Shown here one piece after another: positions 22,489 to 31,206 of a stretch of DNA of 64,000 bases (the stretch's first letter is position 1; each line of letters starts with the position of its first letter). Location of the stretch: positions 1-64,000 of the forward strand of contig NZ_CP072377.1 in NCBI RefSeq assembly GCF_018128225.1, in the 5' to 3' direction. The notes beneath the pieces are model-generated. The model worked only from the letters and a program-made list of their open reading frames with translations. It was not told the DNA's origin and did no database searches. A program made the position numbers and the translations under genes. The stretch comes from Leptotrichia sp. oral taxon 218 (GTDB lineage Bacteria > Fusobacteriota > Fusobacteriia > Fusobacteriales > Leptotrichiaceae).

Positions 22489-25446
22489 ATGCTTAAAAAT
22501 TTAAAAAATAACTTTAAGAAAAAAAATAATTTTACAAAATATACAGCAGTAGCGATACTTGCCTTTTCAATTGTAAGCTGCGGAGGAGGAGGTGGAGGAG
22601 GTGGAAGTACAACAGGTTCTTCAACACCAGTTGCACCTTCAAATCCAATAGCAAAGCCGGTAATTCCACCATCAAGTGGTCCTTCACAAACAACTACACC
22701 GGCAGTACCAGCTTCAGGACCAATTGCTTGGAACGATTCTTCGGTAAGTTATGACAAAAATAATCAGCATAGCCATTCAGATACAACTTATACTGGAAGC
22801 GGAGCAAAAGTAGGGATTATTGATGTCGGTTTTGAAAATTCTTCTCTAGCATCTGATTTAAGTTCAAAATTTGGGAGCAGACTTCATAAGTTGACAGTTT
22901 CAGGATTTACAGCTACACCTACTCAAAGTGATGATCATGGAGTTGTAGTTGCTTCATTTTTAGGAAGTGCAACTGAAGGAACAGCAAAAAATGTTGAAAT
23001 TTATGCAATTGACGCAGCAAAACAAAATAGCGAAGGAAAAACATATCCAGAAATAAGTCTTAGTATGTACCAAGCGCTACAAAATAACGGAGTAAAAATT
23101 TATAACCAATCTTTTGGAGTTGACAGTGATGTCACTAAATTCAGTCCATTTTCAACTGATGTCAATTATTATGGAACTCAAATTGGAACTGATGTTTTAA
23201 CATTTTATAAAAATGCTGTGGCTAACGGCTCTTTATTTGTCTGGTCAGCAGGAAATGACTCGACTGATAAAAACCCTTCGCTTGAAGCGAGTTTACCTTA
23301 TTTTGACAATACATTGCAAAAAGGTTGGATAAATGTAGTTTCTTTGACATCTAAAAAAGATTCAGATCTAGGAAATACTTCTTGGGACAATCTTACTGCA
23401 TTGACACCAGCGGGAGTTGCAAAAAACTGGACAGTTACAGTTGTGGGAGACCAGATTTTTGAAATAAAAGGACAAAGATATGTAGGTTCAGGATCTTCTT
23501 ATGCAGCACCGGTTGTTACAGGTACAGCGGCACTACTTAAAGAAAAATATCCTTGGATGGACGGAAGTCTTATAAGACAAACTATTTTATCAACAGCAAC
23601 TGACATAGGAGATCCAGGAGTGGATTCAACTTACGGATGGGGTCTTATAAATATTGACAAAGCTCTAAATGGACCTTCTAAATTTAGTAAGGAACTTGCA
23701 TTGGATGAAAATGTTGTAGTTGATATTCCAAGTGGAACTTACACATTTTCAAACGATATTTCAGGAGATGCTGGTTTAATTAAAAATGGAGCAGGAATTT
23801 TAATTTTATCAGGAAACAGCACATTTACAGGAAATACAACAGTAAATGCAGGAAAAGTTCAAGTAAACGGAGTTTATACATCTTCGCTTAATGTGAGACC
23901 GCAAGCGACACTTGCAACTAGAAACGCAGTTATACAAAATGATGTGACAAATGCTGGAACAGTTGAAAATACTGGTAGAACAACATTTGCTGGAAAATAT
24001 ATTTCACTTGAAAATTCGAGAATTAAGACAGATACAAATTCCACATTACATGTAGCTGGAGATGTCAAATTAAATAATGTGACAGTAGAAGTTGCGGCAA
24101 AAGACCAAAATGGACAGGATAAATATGTCACAGCCAAAGGCATTACAAATGATGTAATCACTTCAGACGGAACAGTTGAAGGAACTGTAAAAGGTGAAAA
24201 TGAAAGAGATTTAGTAAATGTAGATGTTCAAAGAAACGGAAACAAAGTTACAGCAAATCTTAGTCGTAAAAATATTGAAACATATGTAAAAGACTCTGAA
24301 AATTCTGATGAAATGCAGCAAAATACGGCAGCAAACATAGAAACAGCATTTCAAAAATTAGACGAAGAAGTTGAAAATGGAAATACACAAAATGTGGAAA
24401 ACTTTGAGAGAAAAGCAGCAGTATTGCAAGGACTTTCTACAAAAAGTGCTTCAAGTGCAGCGGTACTAGACAGTTTGTCTGGACAAATTTACGCTTCAGC
24501 ACAAGCGCTAACTTTCCAGCAATCACAGACAGTGAATAAAGACTTGTCAAATCGTCTTGTAATGCTTGGAACACTTGACAATGTCGGAGATAAATTCGGA
24601 CTTTGGATAACAGGACTTGGAGCAAACGGAAAATTGAAACAGGATGGTTACGCTGAAGGAAAAACTAAAGTTTACGGTGGTCAAGTTGGAGTTGACAAAC
24701 AATTTGGCGACAATTTGATTTTAGGAACTGCATTATCTTATTCCAAAGCAAATGTCAAATTTAACAGATACGGTGGAAAATCTGATGCAAATAACTTTGG
24801 TGTTTCATTGTATGGAAGATTAGGAAATAAAGAAAATCCTTTATATTTACAGGGTCGTGCAGGAATCGGATTTGTGGATAGTGATGTCGAAAGAGATATT
24901 ATTTTGAGTCCGACTGATGCTTCAAGAGCTAAAATTAATCACAATGACAAAGTAATTTCAGGATACTTGGAAACAGGATATGACTTTAAAAATAAAAAAG
25001 GTGACTTTGTTGTGACACCATTTGTTGGAGTTTCTCATGATACAGTAAGACGAGGTTCTTTTTCAGAAGATAACAGCCAATTTGGTCTAAAAGCTGATAA
25101 AAAAACATATGCTCAAACTTCAGGATTAGTTGGATTAAGAGTTGGAAAATCAGTTGACTGGAAAGGTGGAAGCAAATCGACATTCCAAGGTTATGTAACT
25201 CACCAAACTGCTCTTAACAACGAAGATTTAAGTTTTGATGCAAGTTATACAGGACTGTCTAATGCAAAATTCAAAGTAAAAGGAATTGGATTACCTAAAA
25301 ATAGAACTTGGGTAGGAGTTGGAGCATTGACAGAAGTGAATAAAAACTTTGGCTGGTATGCAAATTACGACGGTTCAGTTGACAGCGGTAAAAAAGGAAA
25401 AGGACATAACAATGTATTTACAACAGGAGTGAGAGTAAACTTCTAA
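22489..25446 (+). CDS. subtilisin-like (S8) serine protease autotransporter, lipoprotein-type signal
   Basis: The ATG at 22489 follows the RBS GGAGGCG at 22473-22479; the ATG at 22471 overlaps that RBS. The 985-aa product has a signal peptide ending in a lipobox-like FSIVSC (Cys31) followed by eight Gly, then a Pro/Ser/Thr-rich linker. The S8 domain has Asp111 (GIIDVGFE), His149 (DDHGVVVAS) and Ser336 (GSSYAAP). A passenger-associated repeat (GAGILILSGNSTFTGNT) follows. The last 270 residues or so form an autotransporter beta-barrel ending in Phe. It should export a protease to the cell surface. The substrate is unknown. Confidence 0.92.
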   Translation: MLKNLKNNFKKKNNFTKYTAVAILAFSIVSCGGGGGGGGSTTGSSTPVAPSNPIAKPVIPPSSGPSQTTTPAVPASGPIAWNDSSVSYDKNNQHSHSDTTYTGSGAKVGIIDVGFENSSLASDLSSKFGSRLHKLTVSGFTATPTQSDDHGVVVASFLGSATEGTAKNVEIYAIDAAKQNSEGKTYPEISLSMYQALQNNGVKIYNQSFGVDSDVTKFSPFSTDVNYYGTQIGTDVLTFYKNAVANGSLFVWSAGNDSTDKNPSLEASLPYFDNTLQKGWINVVSLTSKKDSDLGNTSWDNLTALTPAGVAKNWTVTVVGDQIFEIKGQRYVGSGSSYAAPVVTGTAALLKEKYPWMDGSLIRQTILSTATDIGDPGVDSTYGWGLINIDKALNGPSKFSKELALDENVVVDIPSGTYTFSNDISGDAGLIKNGAGILILSGNSTFTGNTTVNAGKVQVNGVYTSSLNVRPQATLATRNAVIQNDVTNAGTVENTGRTTFAGKYISLENSRIKTDTNSTLHVAGDVKLNNVTVEVAAKDQNGQDKYVTAKGITNDVITSDGTVEGTVKGENERDLVNVDVQRNGNKVTANLSRKNIETYVKDSENSDEMQQNTAANIETAFQKLDEEVENGNTQNVENFERKAAVLQGLSTKSASSAAVLDSLSGQIYASAQALTFQQSQTVNKDLSNRLVMLGTLDNVGDKFGLWITGLGANGKLKQDGYAEGKTKVYGGQVGVDKQFGDNLILGTALSYSKANVKFNRYGGKSDANNFGVSLYGRLGNKENPLYLQGRAGIGFVDSDVERDIILSPTDASRAKINHNDKVISGYLETGYDFKNKKGDFVVTPFVGVSHDTVRRGSFSEDNSQFGLKADKKTYAQTSGLVGLRVGKSVDWKGGSKSTFQGYVTHQTALNNEDLSFDASYTGLSNAKFKVKGIGLPKNRTWVGVGALTEVNKNFGWYANYDGSVDSGKKGKGHNNVFTTGVRVNF

Positions 25447-25459
25447 AAAAATAGATTTA

Positions 25460-25488
25460 TTGACTTTTTAGATAACAGATGTTACAAT
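25460..25488 (+). promoter_or_regulatory. bioY promoter with embedded palindrome
   Basis: TTGACT (25460-25465), 17 bp and TACAAT (25483-25488). The spacer contains the palindromic AACAGATGTT (25474-25483), a possible repressor site overlapping the promoter. It lies 36 bp before the bioY ATG. Confidence 0.6.
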
Positions 25489-25523
25489 ACTATAAAATAA
25501 AATAAGATTAACGGAGGTTTTTT

Positions 25524-26102
25524 ATGAAAGAAAATACTTTAATTAGTAATATTGCAAATTTTGAAACAAAAGAAAAAGAAACTTTAAAAAATATTCTTTT
25601 AGTGTTAGGTGGAGTTGCATTTTTATCGTTAATGTCACAAGTTATAATTCCGCTTCCTTTCACTCCAGTGCCAATCTCGCTTGGAACATTCGGAGTTACA
25701 TTGATGGCGTTATTATACGGTAGAAAATTGGGGACAGCAACTATACTTTCATATGTTGCAGCAGGTAGCTTGGGAGCTCCTATTTTTGCTGGATTTAAAT
25801 CAGGATCGTTATTTTCACCAACAGGAGGATATATTTTAGGATATATTGTAGCTACAATAATTTTAGGATACTTATCTGACAAAGGTGTTACAAAATCTTA
25901 TGTGAAAACATTTTTCTCATTGCTACTTTCAAGTGCTATTATTTTAACACTTGGATCAATAGTATTGTCATTATTTGTACCTGGTAAAAATGCGTTTATG
26001 GTTGGAGTATTGCCTTTCCTTCCTGGAGATGCGATAAAATCAACAACAATTACACTTTTACTTCCAACATTGTGGAAAGTTATTGGAAAAGATAAAAATT
26101 AA
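25524..26102 (+). CDS. bioY: biotin transporter BioY
   Basis: This 192-aa membrane protein of the BioY family (ECF S-component) has QVIIPLPFTPVPISLGTFGVTLMALLYG, then LGAPIFAGFKSGSLFSPTGGYILGY, the family core that binds biotin. About six transmembrane segments are visible. No bioMN-like genes are adjacent, so it works alone or with a shared ECF module. The RBS CGGAGG precedes the ATG. Confidence 0.93.
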   Translation: MKENTLISNIANFETKEKETLKNILLVLGGVAFLSLMSQVIIPLPFTPVPISLGTFGVTLMALLYGRKLGTATILSYVAAGSLGAPIFAGFKSGSLFSPTGGYILGYIVATIILGYLSDKGVTKSYVKTFFSLLLSSAIILTLGSIVLSLFVPGKNAFMVGVLPFLPGDAIKSTTITLLLPTLWKVIGKDKN

Positions 26103-26112
26103 ATATAAAAGT

Positions 26113-26152
26113 AAAAAATCTCCTTTGAGAAAAATTCTTAGGAGATTTTTTT
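26113..26152. terminator. bidirectional terminator between bioY and fucO
   Basis: AAAAAATCTCCT (26113-26124) pairs with AGGAGATTTTTT (26140-26151), giving a T-run on both strands. The genes on either side converge here. Confidence 0.9.
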
Positions 26153-26157
26153 GCAAA

Positions 26158-27306
26158 TTACAATAATTTTTTATAAAGTTCTTTTATTTCTTCCAAGTTT
26201 GTATCTCGTGGATTTCCGCCAGTGCAGACATCATTCAAAGCTGATTCGGCGATAAAATCCAAATCTTTTATGTCCATTATTCCCTTTAAATTTTCAGGAA
26301 TATTTACATCGTGTGCTAATTGTCTTACAGCATCTACTGCTGCTTTTCTATATTCTTCAGGAGCCATTCTTCTAGTGTGTTTTATTCCAAAAGCCTTTGC
26401 TATTTCTCTAAATTTTTCCCCTGTATATTCAGCATTGTATTCCATTACAGTTGGTAAAATTATTGCGTTTGCAACACCGTGTGGAGTTCCGTAAAATGCT
26501 CCTAGAGGATGAGCCATTGAGTGTACGATTCCAAGTCCTACATTTGAGAATCCCATTCCTGCTAAATATGAGGCAAGAGCCATTTTTTCTTTAGCTTCTT
26601 CGTCATTTTCCACAGCTTTTCTCAAATATTTTGCTATTAATTCGATTGCTTTTAAATGAAACATGTCAGTCATTTCCCAAGCAGCTTTTGTTGTAAATCC
26701 TTCGATTGCATGAGTTAGTGCATCAAGTCCAGTTGCAGCTGTTAATTCTTTTGGCATTGTCATCATCATTCCTGGGTCAACTATTGCAACTACTGGCATA
26801 TCGTGTGGGTCAACGCAGACAAATTTTCTATTTTTTTCAATATCTGTTATAACATAATTTATTGTAACTTCGGCAGCTGTTCCAGCTGTAGTTGCAACTG
26901 CGATTATTGGAACGCATTTATTTTTTGTATCTGCAACTCCTTCAAGACTTCGAACATCAGAAAATTCAGGATTATTTATAATAATTGCTACAGCTTTGGC
27001 ACAATCCATAGCAGAACCTCCACCAATTGCAATAATATAATCTGCACCACTTTCTTTAAATTTTTCAACTCCAGCTTTTACATTTTCAATTGTAGGATTT
27101 TGTTGAACATCAGAAAATATTAAATATTCTAAATTAGATTTATCAAGTACATCAGTAATTTTTTTAGCTGCTCCAGCCTTAATTAATCCAGGATCTGTAC
27201 AAATAAAAGCCTTTTTGAATTTATTTTTTTCCACTTCACCTGGAATAGATTCAATTGCTCCAAATCCATGATAAGATACTTCATTTAAAATGATACGGTT
27301 TACCAT
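26158..27306 (-). CDS. fucO: lactaldehyde reductase / 1,2-propanediol oxidoreductase FucO-type iron alcohol dehydrogenase
   Basis: This 382-aa group III iron-dependent alcohol dehydrogenase is very like E. coli FucO: RIILNEVSYHGFGAIE, IAIGGGSAMDCAKA, TTAGTAAEVTINYVITD and KFVCVDPHDMP. The metal region is GLDALTHAIEG, GLGIVHSMAHPLGAFYGTPH, supplying the expected Asp and three His. It reduces lactaldehyde to 1,2-propanediol with NADH. No fucose or rhamnose genes are adjacent, so the physiological aldehyde is uncertain. Confidence 0.9.
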   Translation of the reverse strand: MVNRIILNEVSYHGFGAIESIPGEVEKNKFKKAFICTDPGLIKAGAAKKITDVLDKSNLEYLIFSDVQQNPTIENVKAGVEKFKESGADYIIAIGGGSAMDCAKAVAIIINNPEFSDVRSLEGVADTKNKCVPIIAVATTAGTAAEVTINYVITDIEKNRKFVCVDPHDMPVVAIVDPGMMMTMPKELTAATGLDALTHAIEGFTTKAAWEMTDMFHLKAIELIAKYLRKAVENDEEAKEKMALASYLAGMGFSNVGLGIVHSMAHPLGAFYGTPHGVANAIILPTVMEYNAEYTGEKFREIAKAFGIKHTRRMAPEEYRKAAVDAVRQLAHDVNIPENLKGIMDIKDLDFIAESALNDVCTGGNPRDTNLEEIKELYKKLL

Positions 27307-27417
27307 AACAAGTCACTTCCTTTTATTATTTATTATAGAAATATTAATTATTTTTTTCTTTTTCTATTATAATTGTATCTCAAAAATTGTTGTTGTCAAG
27401 ATTAAACAAATATAAAA

Positions 27418-27446
27418 AAAGAAACTTAAAAAACTTAAGCTTCTTT
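27418..27446 (-). terminator. terminator at the msrA 3' end
   Basis: GAAGCTTAAG and CTTAAGTTTC form a stem with one mismatch at the end of msrA, followed on the minus strand by a T-rich tract. It overlaps the msrA stop region. Confidence 0.5.
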
Positions 27447-27958
27447 TAATATTCTTCTTTTTTTTCTTTTTTAAAAATTTTTATGGCGTTTTCCATGTCA
27501 ATATGGCATTCCTTGTCTGGATGTTTTTCTAAATAATTTTGATGATAATCTTCAGCTGGGATGAAATGATTTATTTTTTTGACTTCGACTTTTATATCTG
27601 TAGAATATTTTTTTTGTTCTTCTTCCATTTTTTTTGTGATAACATTTAAATCTTCTCTATCTTTGTAATAGATTCCAGTTCTGTACTGTCGACCTTCGTC
27701 ATATCCTTGGCGATTTAAACTTGTGGGATCGATTATTGAAAAATAATAAGTCAATAATTGTTCCAGTGAAACTATGTTAGAATCATATTTTATGTAAACA
27801 TTTTCGACGTGGTCAGTCATCTTTAAAATATCATAGCTAGTTTCCAAAGTTTGACCATTTGCGTAGCCAACAGTTGTACTCAAAACGCCAGGAGCTTTTT
27901 TAAAAAAGTGCTGTACTCCCCAAAAGCATCCTCCAGCTAAATATATTTCTTTTTCCAT
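27446..27958 (-). CDS. msrA: peptide methionine-S-sulfoxide reductase MsrA
   Basis: This 170-aa enzyme starts at the ATG at 27958, preceded by RBS GAGGAGGTG; a GTG start 12 bp earlier overlaps the RBS. The catalytic GGCFWG is at residues 9-14 (Cys11). Further family motifs are VGYANGQT, HVENVYIKYD and ENAIKIF. It repairs methionine-S-sulfoxide in proteins. No MsrB domain is fused. Confidence 0.93.
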   Translation of the reverse strand: MEKEIYLAGGCFWGVQHFFKKAPGVLSTTVGYANGQTLETSYDILKMTDHVENVYIKYDSNIVSLEQLLTYYFSIIDPTSLNRQGYDEGRQYRTGIYYKDREDLNVITKKMEEEQKKYSTDIKVEVKKINHFIPAEDYHQNYLEKHPDKECHIDMENAIKIFKKEKKEEY

Positions 27959-28028
27959 ATCAAAATACACCTCCTCTAATTCTTTTTTATTATTTAATAT
28001 CTATACATTATATAAATAGTTAAATAGA

Positions 28029-28049
28029 AAAAGATTATTATAATCTTTT
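28029..28049. terminator. palindromic hairpin downstream of the C-S lyase gene
   Basis: AAAAGATTA-TTA-TAATCTTTT is a perfect 9-bp palindromic stem in the 196-bp gap between msrA and the aminotransferase gene, with T-rich sequence on the minus strand side. It is likely the terminator for 28155-29360. Nothing else is visible in this gap. Confidence 0.5.
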
Positions 28050-28154
28050 AATTTTATGAGAAGAGAAAGTGCATTATGTATGGACTACAGTAAACATCAG
28101 TACTGTTGTTATTTCATTCAAATTTATATGTAATTTTAATGTTAAGTATTAATT

Positions 28155-29360
28155 TTATTTATGCTTGAAATTTTCAATCGCATCTTTTAATTGGTTTAAT
28201 GCTTTTTCCAGAACGCTTCTAGGACAAGCTGTATTTAATCTCATAAATCCTTCCAGTCCTTTTTGAAAACTTCGTCCAGGATTTAGTCCAATTTTTGCTT
28301 CTTTTAGCATAAATTCTTCCAATTGTTCTTGATTAAATCCAAATTTTTCACATAATTTTCGACAGTCAAGCCAAACTAAGTAAGTCGCTTGTGGCACATT
28401 TGGCTGAATTTCTGGAATATATTTTTTGAAAAAATCATTTAAAAATAAAATATTGTTTTGCAAATATTCGATTAATTGGTTCAAATATTCTTCTCCGCTG
28501 TTAGAGTAAGCCGCTATTGTGGCAACCAAGTTAAATGGATTATTTCTGTGAACTTCTAAGTCTTTCCAAAATCTATAAAATTTTTCTTTTGTTTCCAAGT
28601 TGTTGAAAACGATTGTCGCACATTGCAGTCCAGCTACATTAAACGCTTTTCCAGTCGAAGTGCAAGTAATTGTGTTTTGTCTTATTTCTTCAGAAACACT
28701 TGCCATTGGAATGTGTTTGTTGTCCCATAAAGTCAAGTCTGAGTGAATTTCATCAGAAATGACAGTAACACCGTATTTTATGCATAAATCCCCAATTGTT
28801 TTTAATTCGTCGTAAGTCCAAACTTTTCCAAGCGGGTTGTGTGGATTGCAAAAGATAAGAAATTTTGGTTTTTCTTTTAATTTATTTTCCAAATCAACTA
28901 AATCTAGTGAATATTTTCCATCTTTTTCAATAAAACGATTTTCAATTACAATTCTTTTGTTATCTTCGTTAATATCGTAAAATTCTGAATAAACTGGTGT
29001 TTGAATCAAAATCTTGTCATTTGGTTTTGAAAAAATTTGAACAAGAGAGCCAAGCGTTGGAACAACACCGATACTAAAACTTACAAGTTCTTTTTTTGGT
29101 TCCCAGTTGTATCTTCTCTTTTGCCAGTTGATAAACGATTCAAAATATTCATCAGGACGGTAGACATAGCCAAAAATCCCGTGTTCAGCCTTTTTTTGAA
29201 TGGCGTCAATTATAGGTTGTGCTGTTTTAAAGTCCATATCGGCAATCCAAAGAGGAATAATGTCGCTATCTTTATCAACTCCAAATTTTTTGTCAATTTC
29301 ACAATATTTTACAGAGTGATTATTTTTTCTGTCGATAATTTCATCAAAGTTGTATTTCAT
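28155..29360 (-). CDS. patB: PatB/MalY-type pyridoxal-phosphate C-S lyase (cystathionine beta-lyase)
   Basis: This 401-aa fold-type I PLP enzyme has PLWIADMDFKTAQPI (substrate loop), FSIGVVPTLGSLVQ, FCNPHNPLGKVWTYDEL, VISDEIHSDL and the PLP-lysine region STGKAFNVAGLQ. These are typical of the MalY/PatB subgroup. It would cleave cystathionine or cysteine conjugates. Oral fusobacteria use such enzymes to make H2S from cysteine. It lies 59 bp after manA on the same strand and may be co-transcribed. Confidence 0.88.
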   Translation of the reverse strand: MKYNFDEIIDRKNNHSVKYCEIDKKFGVDKDSDIIPLWIADMDFKTAQPIIDAIQKKAEHGIFGYVYRPDEYFESFINWQKRRYNWEPKKELVSFSIGVVPTLGSLVQIFSKPNDKILIQTPVYSEFYDINEDNKRIVIENRFIEKDGKYSLDLVDLENKLKEKPKFLIFCNPHNPLGKVWTYDELKTIGDLCIKYGVTVISDEIHSDLTLWDNKHIPMASVSEEIRQNTITCTSTGKAFNVAGLQCATIVFNNLETKEKFYRFWKDLEVHRNNPFNLVATIAAYSNSGEEYLNQLIEYLQNNILFLNDFFKKYIPEIQPNVPQATYLVWLDCRKLCEKFGFNQEQLEEFMLKEAKIGLNPGRSFQKGLEGFMRLNTACPRSVLEKALNQLKDAIENFKHK

Positions 29361-29419
29361 AAAATTTCCTGCCTTTCTTTTAAATAATTTAAATTATTAT
29401 TTTTTATTTTAAAAATTTT

Positions 29420-29879
29420 TTATTCTTCAATTGTTGTTCTCAAAATCTCAAAGTTTCCTTCAAGCTGTACTTTTAAATTAACTGGGATTAAAATATTTTC
29501 TCCTTTTTTTAGTTCTAAAAATTCATTTTCATTCCAGAAAATTTTCCCGTTTCCGTCTAAAACAGTATAAATTATCATACTTTCAGAGCAAAAGTCTTCA
29601 TAAGAATTTAAAATTTTTATTTTATCAATTGAATAAAATTTATTTTTTATTATGTTTTTTTCAGTTTCTCCATTTTTAAAATTTGTATTTTTAATTTCCA
29701 CTTTTTTTCCAAAATCAATAACATCAGCGGCATTATCCAAATGCAATTCCCTTTTTTTTCCATCTTTATCGATCCTGTCAAAGTCGTAAATTCTGTAAGT
29801 GATATCAGAACTTTGCTGAATTTCTGCAAAAATGACGCTTCCTTTTAAACTTGCATGAACAGTTCCAGGAGTTATGTCA
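29420..29879 (-). CDS. manA: mannose-6-phosphate isomerase ManA, 3' exon
   Basis: Reading from 29879 on the minus strand in the frame of the upstream exon gives DITPGTVHASLKGSVIFAEI, then QQSSDITYRIYDFDRIDKDG and RELHLDNAADVIDF, which is the second half of a type I ManA. This holds only after removal of the IStron at 29880-31829. An internal Met at 29746 is not a likely start. Joined to 31830-32338 the gene is 969 bp (322 aa), the usual size for the short Firmicutes-type ManA. The enzyme interconverts mannose-6-P and fructose-6-P. Confidence 0.85.
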
Positions 29880-29965
29880 CTGAACCTCCCACGACTAAAG
29901 TCGCAGGGTTCTAAAATCTTTAAAAATATTCAAAAATTTTCTAAGAAGTTTGATAGCTTTATACT
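29880..29965 (-). ncRNA. predicted 3' part of the IStron omega-RNA
   Basis: The 79 bases from the tnpB stop to the element end finish with the hairpin CGACTTTAGTCG within GAACCCTG...GGGAGGTTCAG. TnpB guide RNAs derive from this position. The guide would be the flanking manA exon, starting TGACATAACTCC on the minus strand. The extent into tnpB is unknown. Confidence 0.45.
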
Positions 29966-31206
29966 ACCCTTATTCTTTTAGGCGTGTCCAGCTCACCTCT
30001 ATTGTATAGGATATTTAAATCCACAACTTTACTTTTTCTTAATATATTTAATGCTCCATTACAATCTGCATTTAATTGATAGCCTTTACTTGTTTGATAT
30101 AGTCCTCTTTTTATCCTTTTTCCACTGAATATATATTCTTTTTGATTTTCTTTATCATATATTGGAATCTCATCTCCATCAAAGAAACTTGCTTTTGATG
30201 TATAACTCTCTTCTTGTAGTCTAAATTCTATTCCATATAGTTTACATAGATATATTAATTTATCTCTTAATTTTCCATATGGTATATTCACAAAGTTTTG
30301 ATTATTTATACTTCCTATATTTGATTTTCTTTGAAAATTCTCGTTATATCCTAGAACTAATTTTCCTATATCATTATTAAGACAATAATTTACAATTATT
30401 CTTGCCGCTTTTGAAAGATAATCTTCTATACGATTATTTCTCTTTCTAGCTATTCTTTTTTGTCTTAATGTTGTCCGCTTAATCTTTTGCTTATCTTTAA
30501 TGCTTTGCAATTTTGCATTTGTCTTATTATAGTATTGATTTATTGATTTTAATTTTCTACCATCTATTATGAATGATGCTCCAGTATTTGTAACACAAGT
30601 ACAAAGATTATCTATACCTAAATCAATTCCTAGTGCATTTTCTTTATTTAATTCCCTTTGAACTTCTTCTACCTCATAAGTATATTGAATTTCAAAGTAC
30701 CTAGAATGTTGTTTAGGTATTATTCTAATTTCTTTTATCTTCTTGTCTTTTAATACTGGTGGTAGTTTTATTGCGATTTCCTTATGTGTCTTTCTAAATG
30801 AATTTGAATAAGGAACTATCAGCATATCATCTTTTAATCTAACAAAACCTATAACAAGAGTTGTAAAACCATCTTTAGCAAGATATTTAGGTAATTTTAT
30901 ATCTTTAAAATTATATTGACCATTCTTAGCAAGTTTCAAAAGTCCAAAAAATGATTTGAAACTTCCGTCTACTTCCTTTAGAATTTGTTGAGCCATATTA
31001 GAATTTAATTTTTTATAGTTCTCGCTATTTTTAAGCATTTTATAGTTTTCGTTATAACTTAAATACTTTTTCTTATTAAAATAATACTGTCTAATATTAT
31101 ATATAGCTTCATTAGTTAAGTTCTTGGCTATATGAGATAAATATTTTAAATTCCTAAACTCTTTTTTACTAAGATGTTTTACCTGCTGTTTTAAAGTTAA
31201 ATACAT
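29959..31206 (-). CDS. tnpB: TnpB-family protein of the IStron, no zinc finger
   Basis: This 415-aa protein starts at the ATG at 31206 after RBS AAAGGAGGTG; a GTG 9 bp upstream overlaps the RBS. It is an IS605 OrfB relative with RuvC Asp195 (GIDLGID) and Asp381 (NADCNGALNI). The position of the usual RuvC-II Glu reads LVLGYNEN, with Gly in its place. An alternative Glu pair is present at 332-333 (EESYTSK), a place where some TnpB/Fanzor proteins carry a relocated Glu. There are no CxxC pairs. It is likely RNA-guided, but cleavage activity is uncertain. Confidence 0.85.
   Translation of the reverse strand: MYLTLKQQVKHLSKKEFRNLKYLSHIAKNLTNEAIYNIRQYYFNKKKYLSYNENYKMLKNSENYKKLNSNMAQQILKEVDGSFKSFFGLLKLAKNGQYNFKDIKLPKYLAKDGFTTLVIGFVRLKDDMLIVPYSNSFRKTHKEIAIKLPPVLKDKKIKEIRIIPKQHSRYFEIQYTYEVEEVQRELNKENALGIDLGIDNLCTCVTNTGASFIIDGRKLKSINQYYNKTNAKLQSIKDKQKIKRTTLRQKRIARKRNNRIEDYLSKAARIIVNYCLNNDIGKLVLGYNENFQRKSNIGSINNQNFVNIPYGKLRDKLIYLCKLYGIEFRLQEESYTSKASFFDGDEIPIYDKENQKEYIFSGKRIKRGLYQTSKGYQLNADCNGALNILRKSKVVDLNILYNRGELDTPKRIRVV

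Noticed and set aside
29420-29746. A separate 108-aa gene starting at the Met at 29746
   Set aside because: The coding sequence continues upstream in the same frame to the IStron boundary at 29879 and is the C-terminal half of ManA, so no independent gene is needed.
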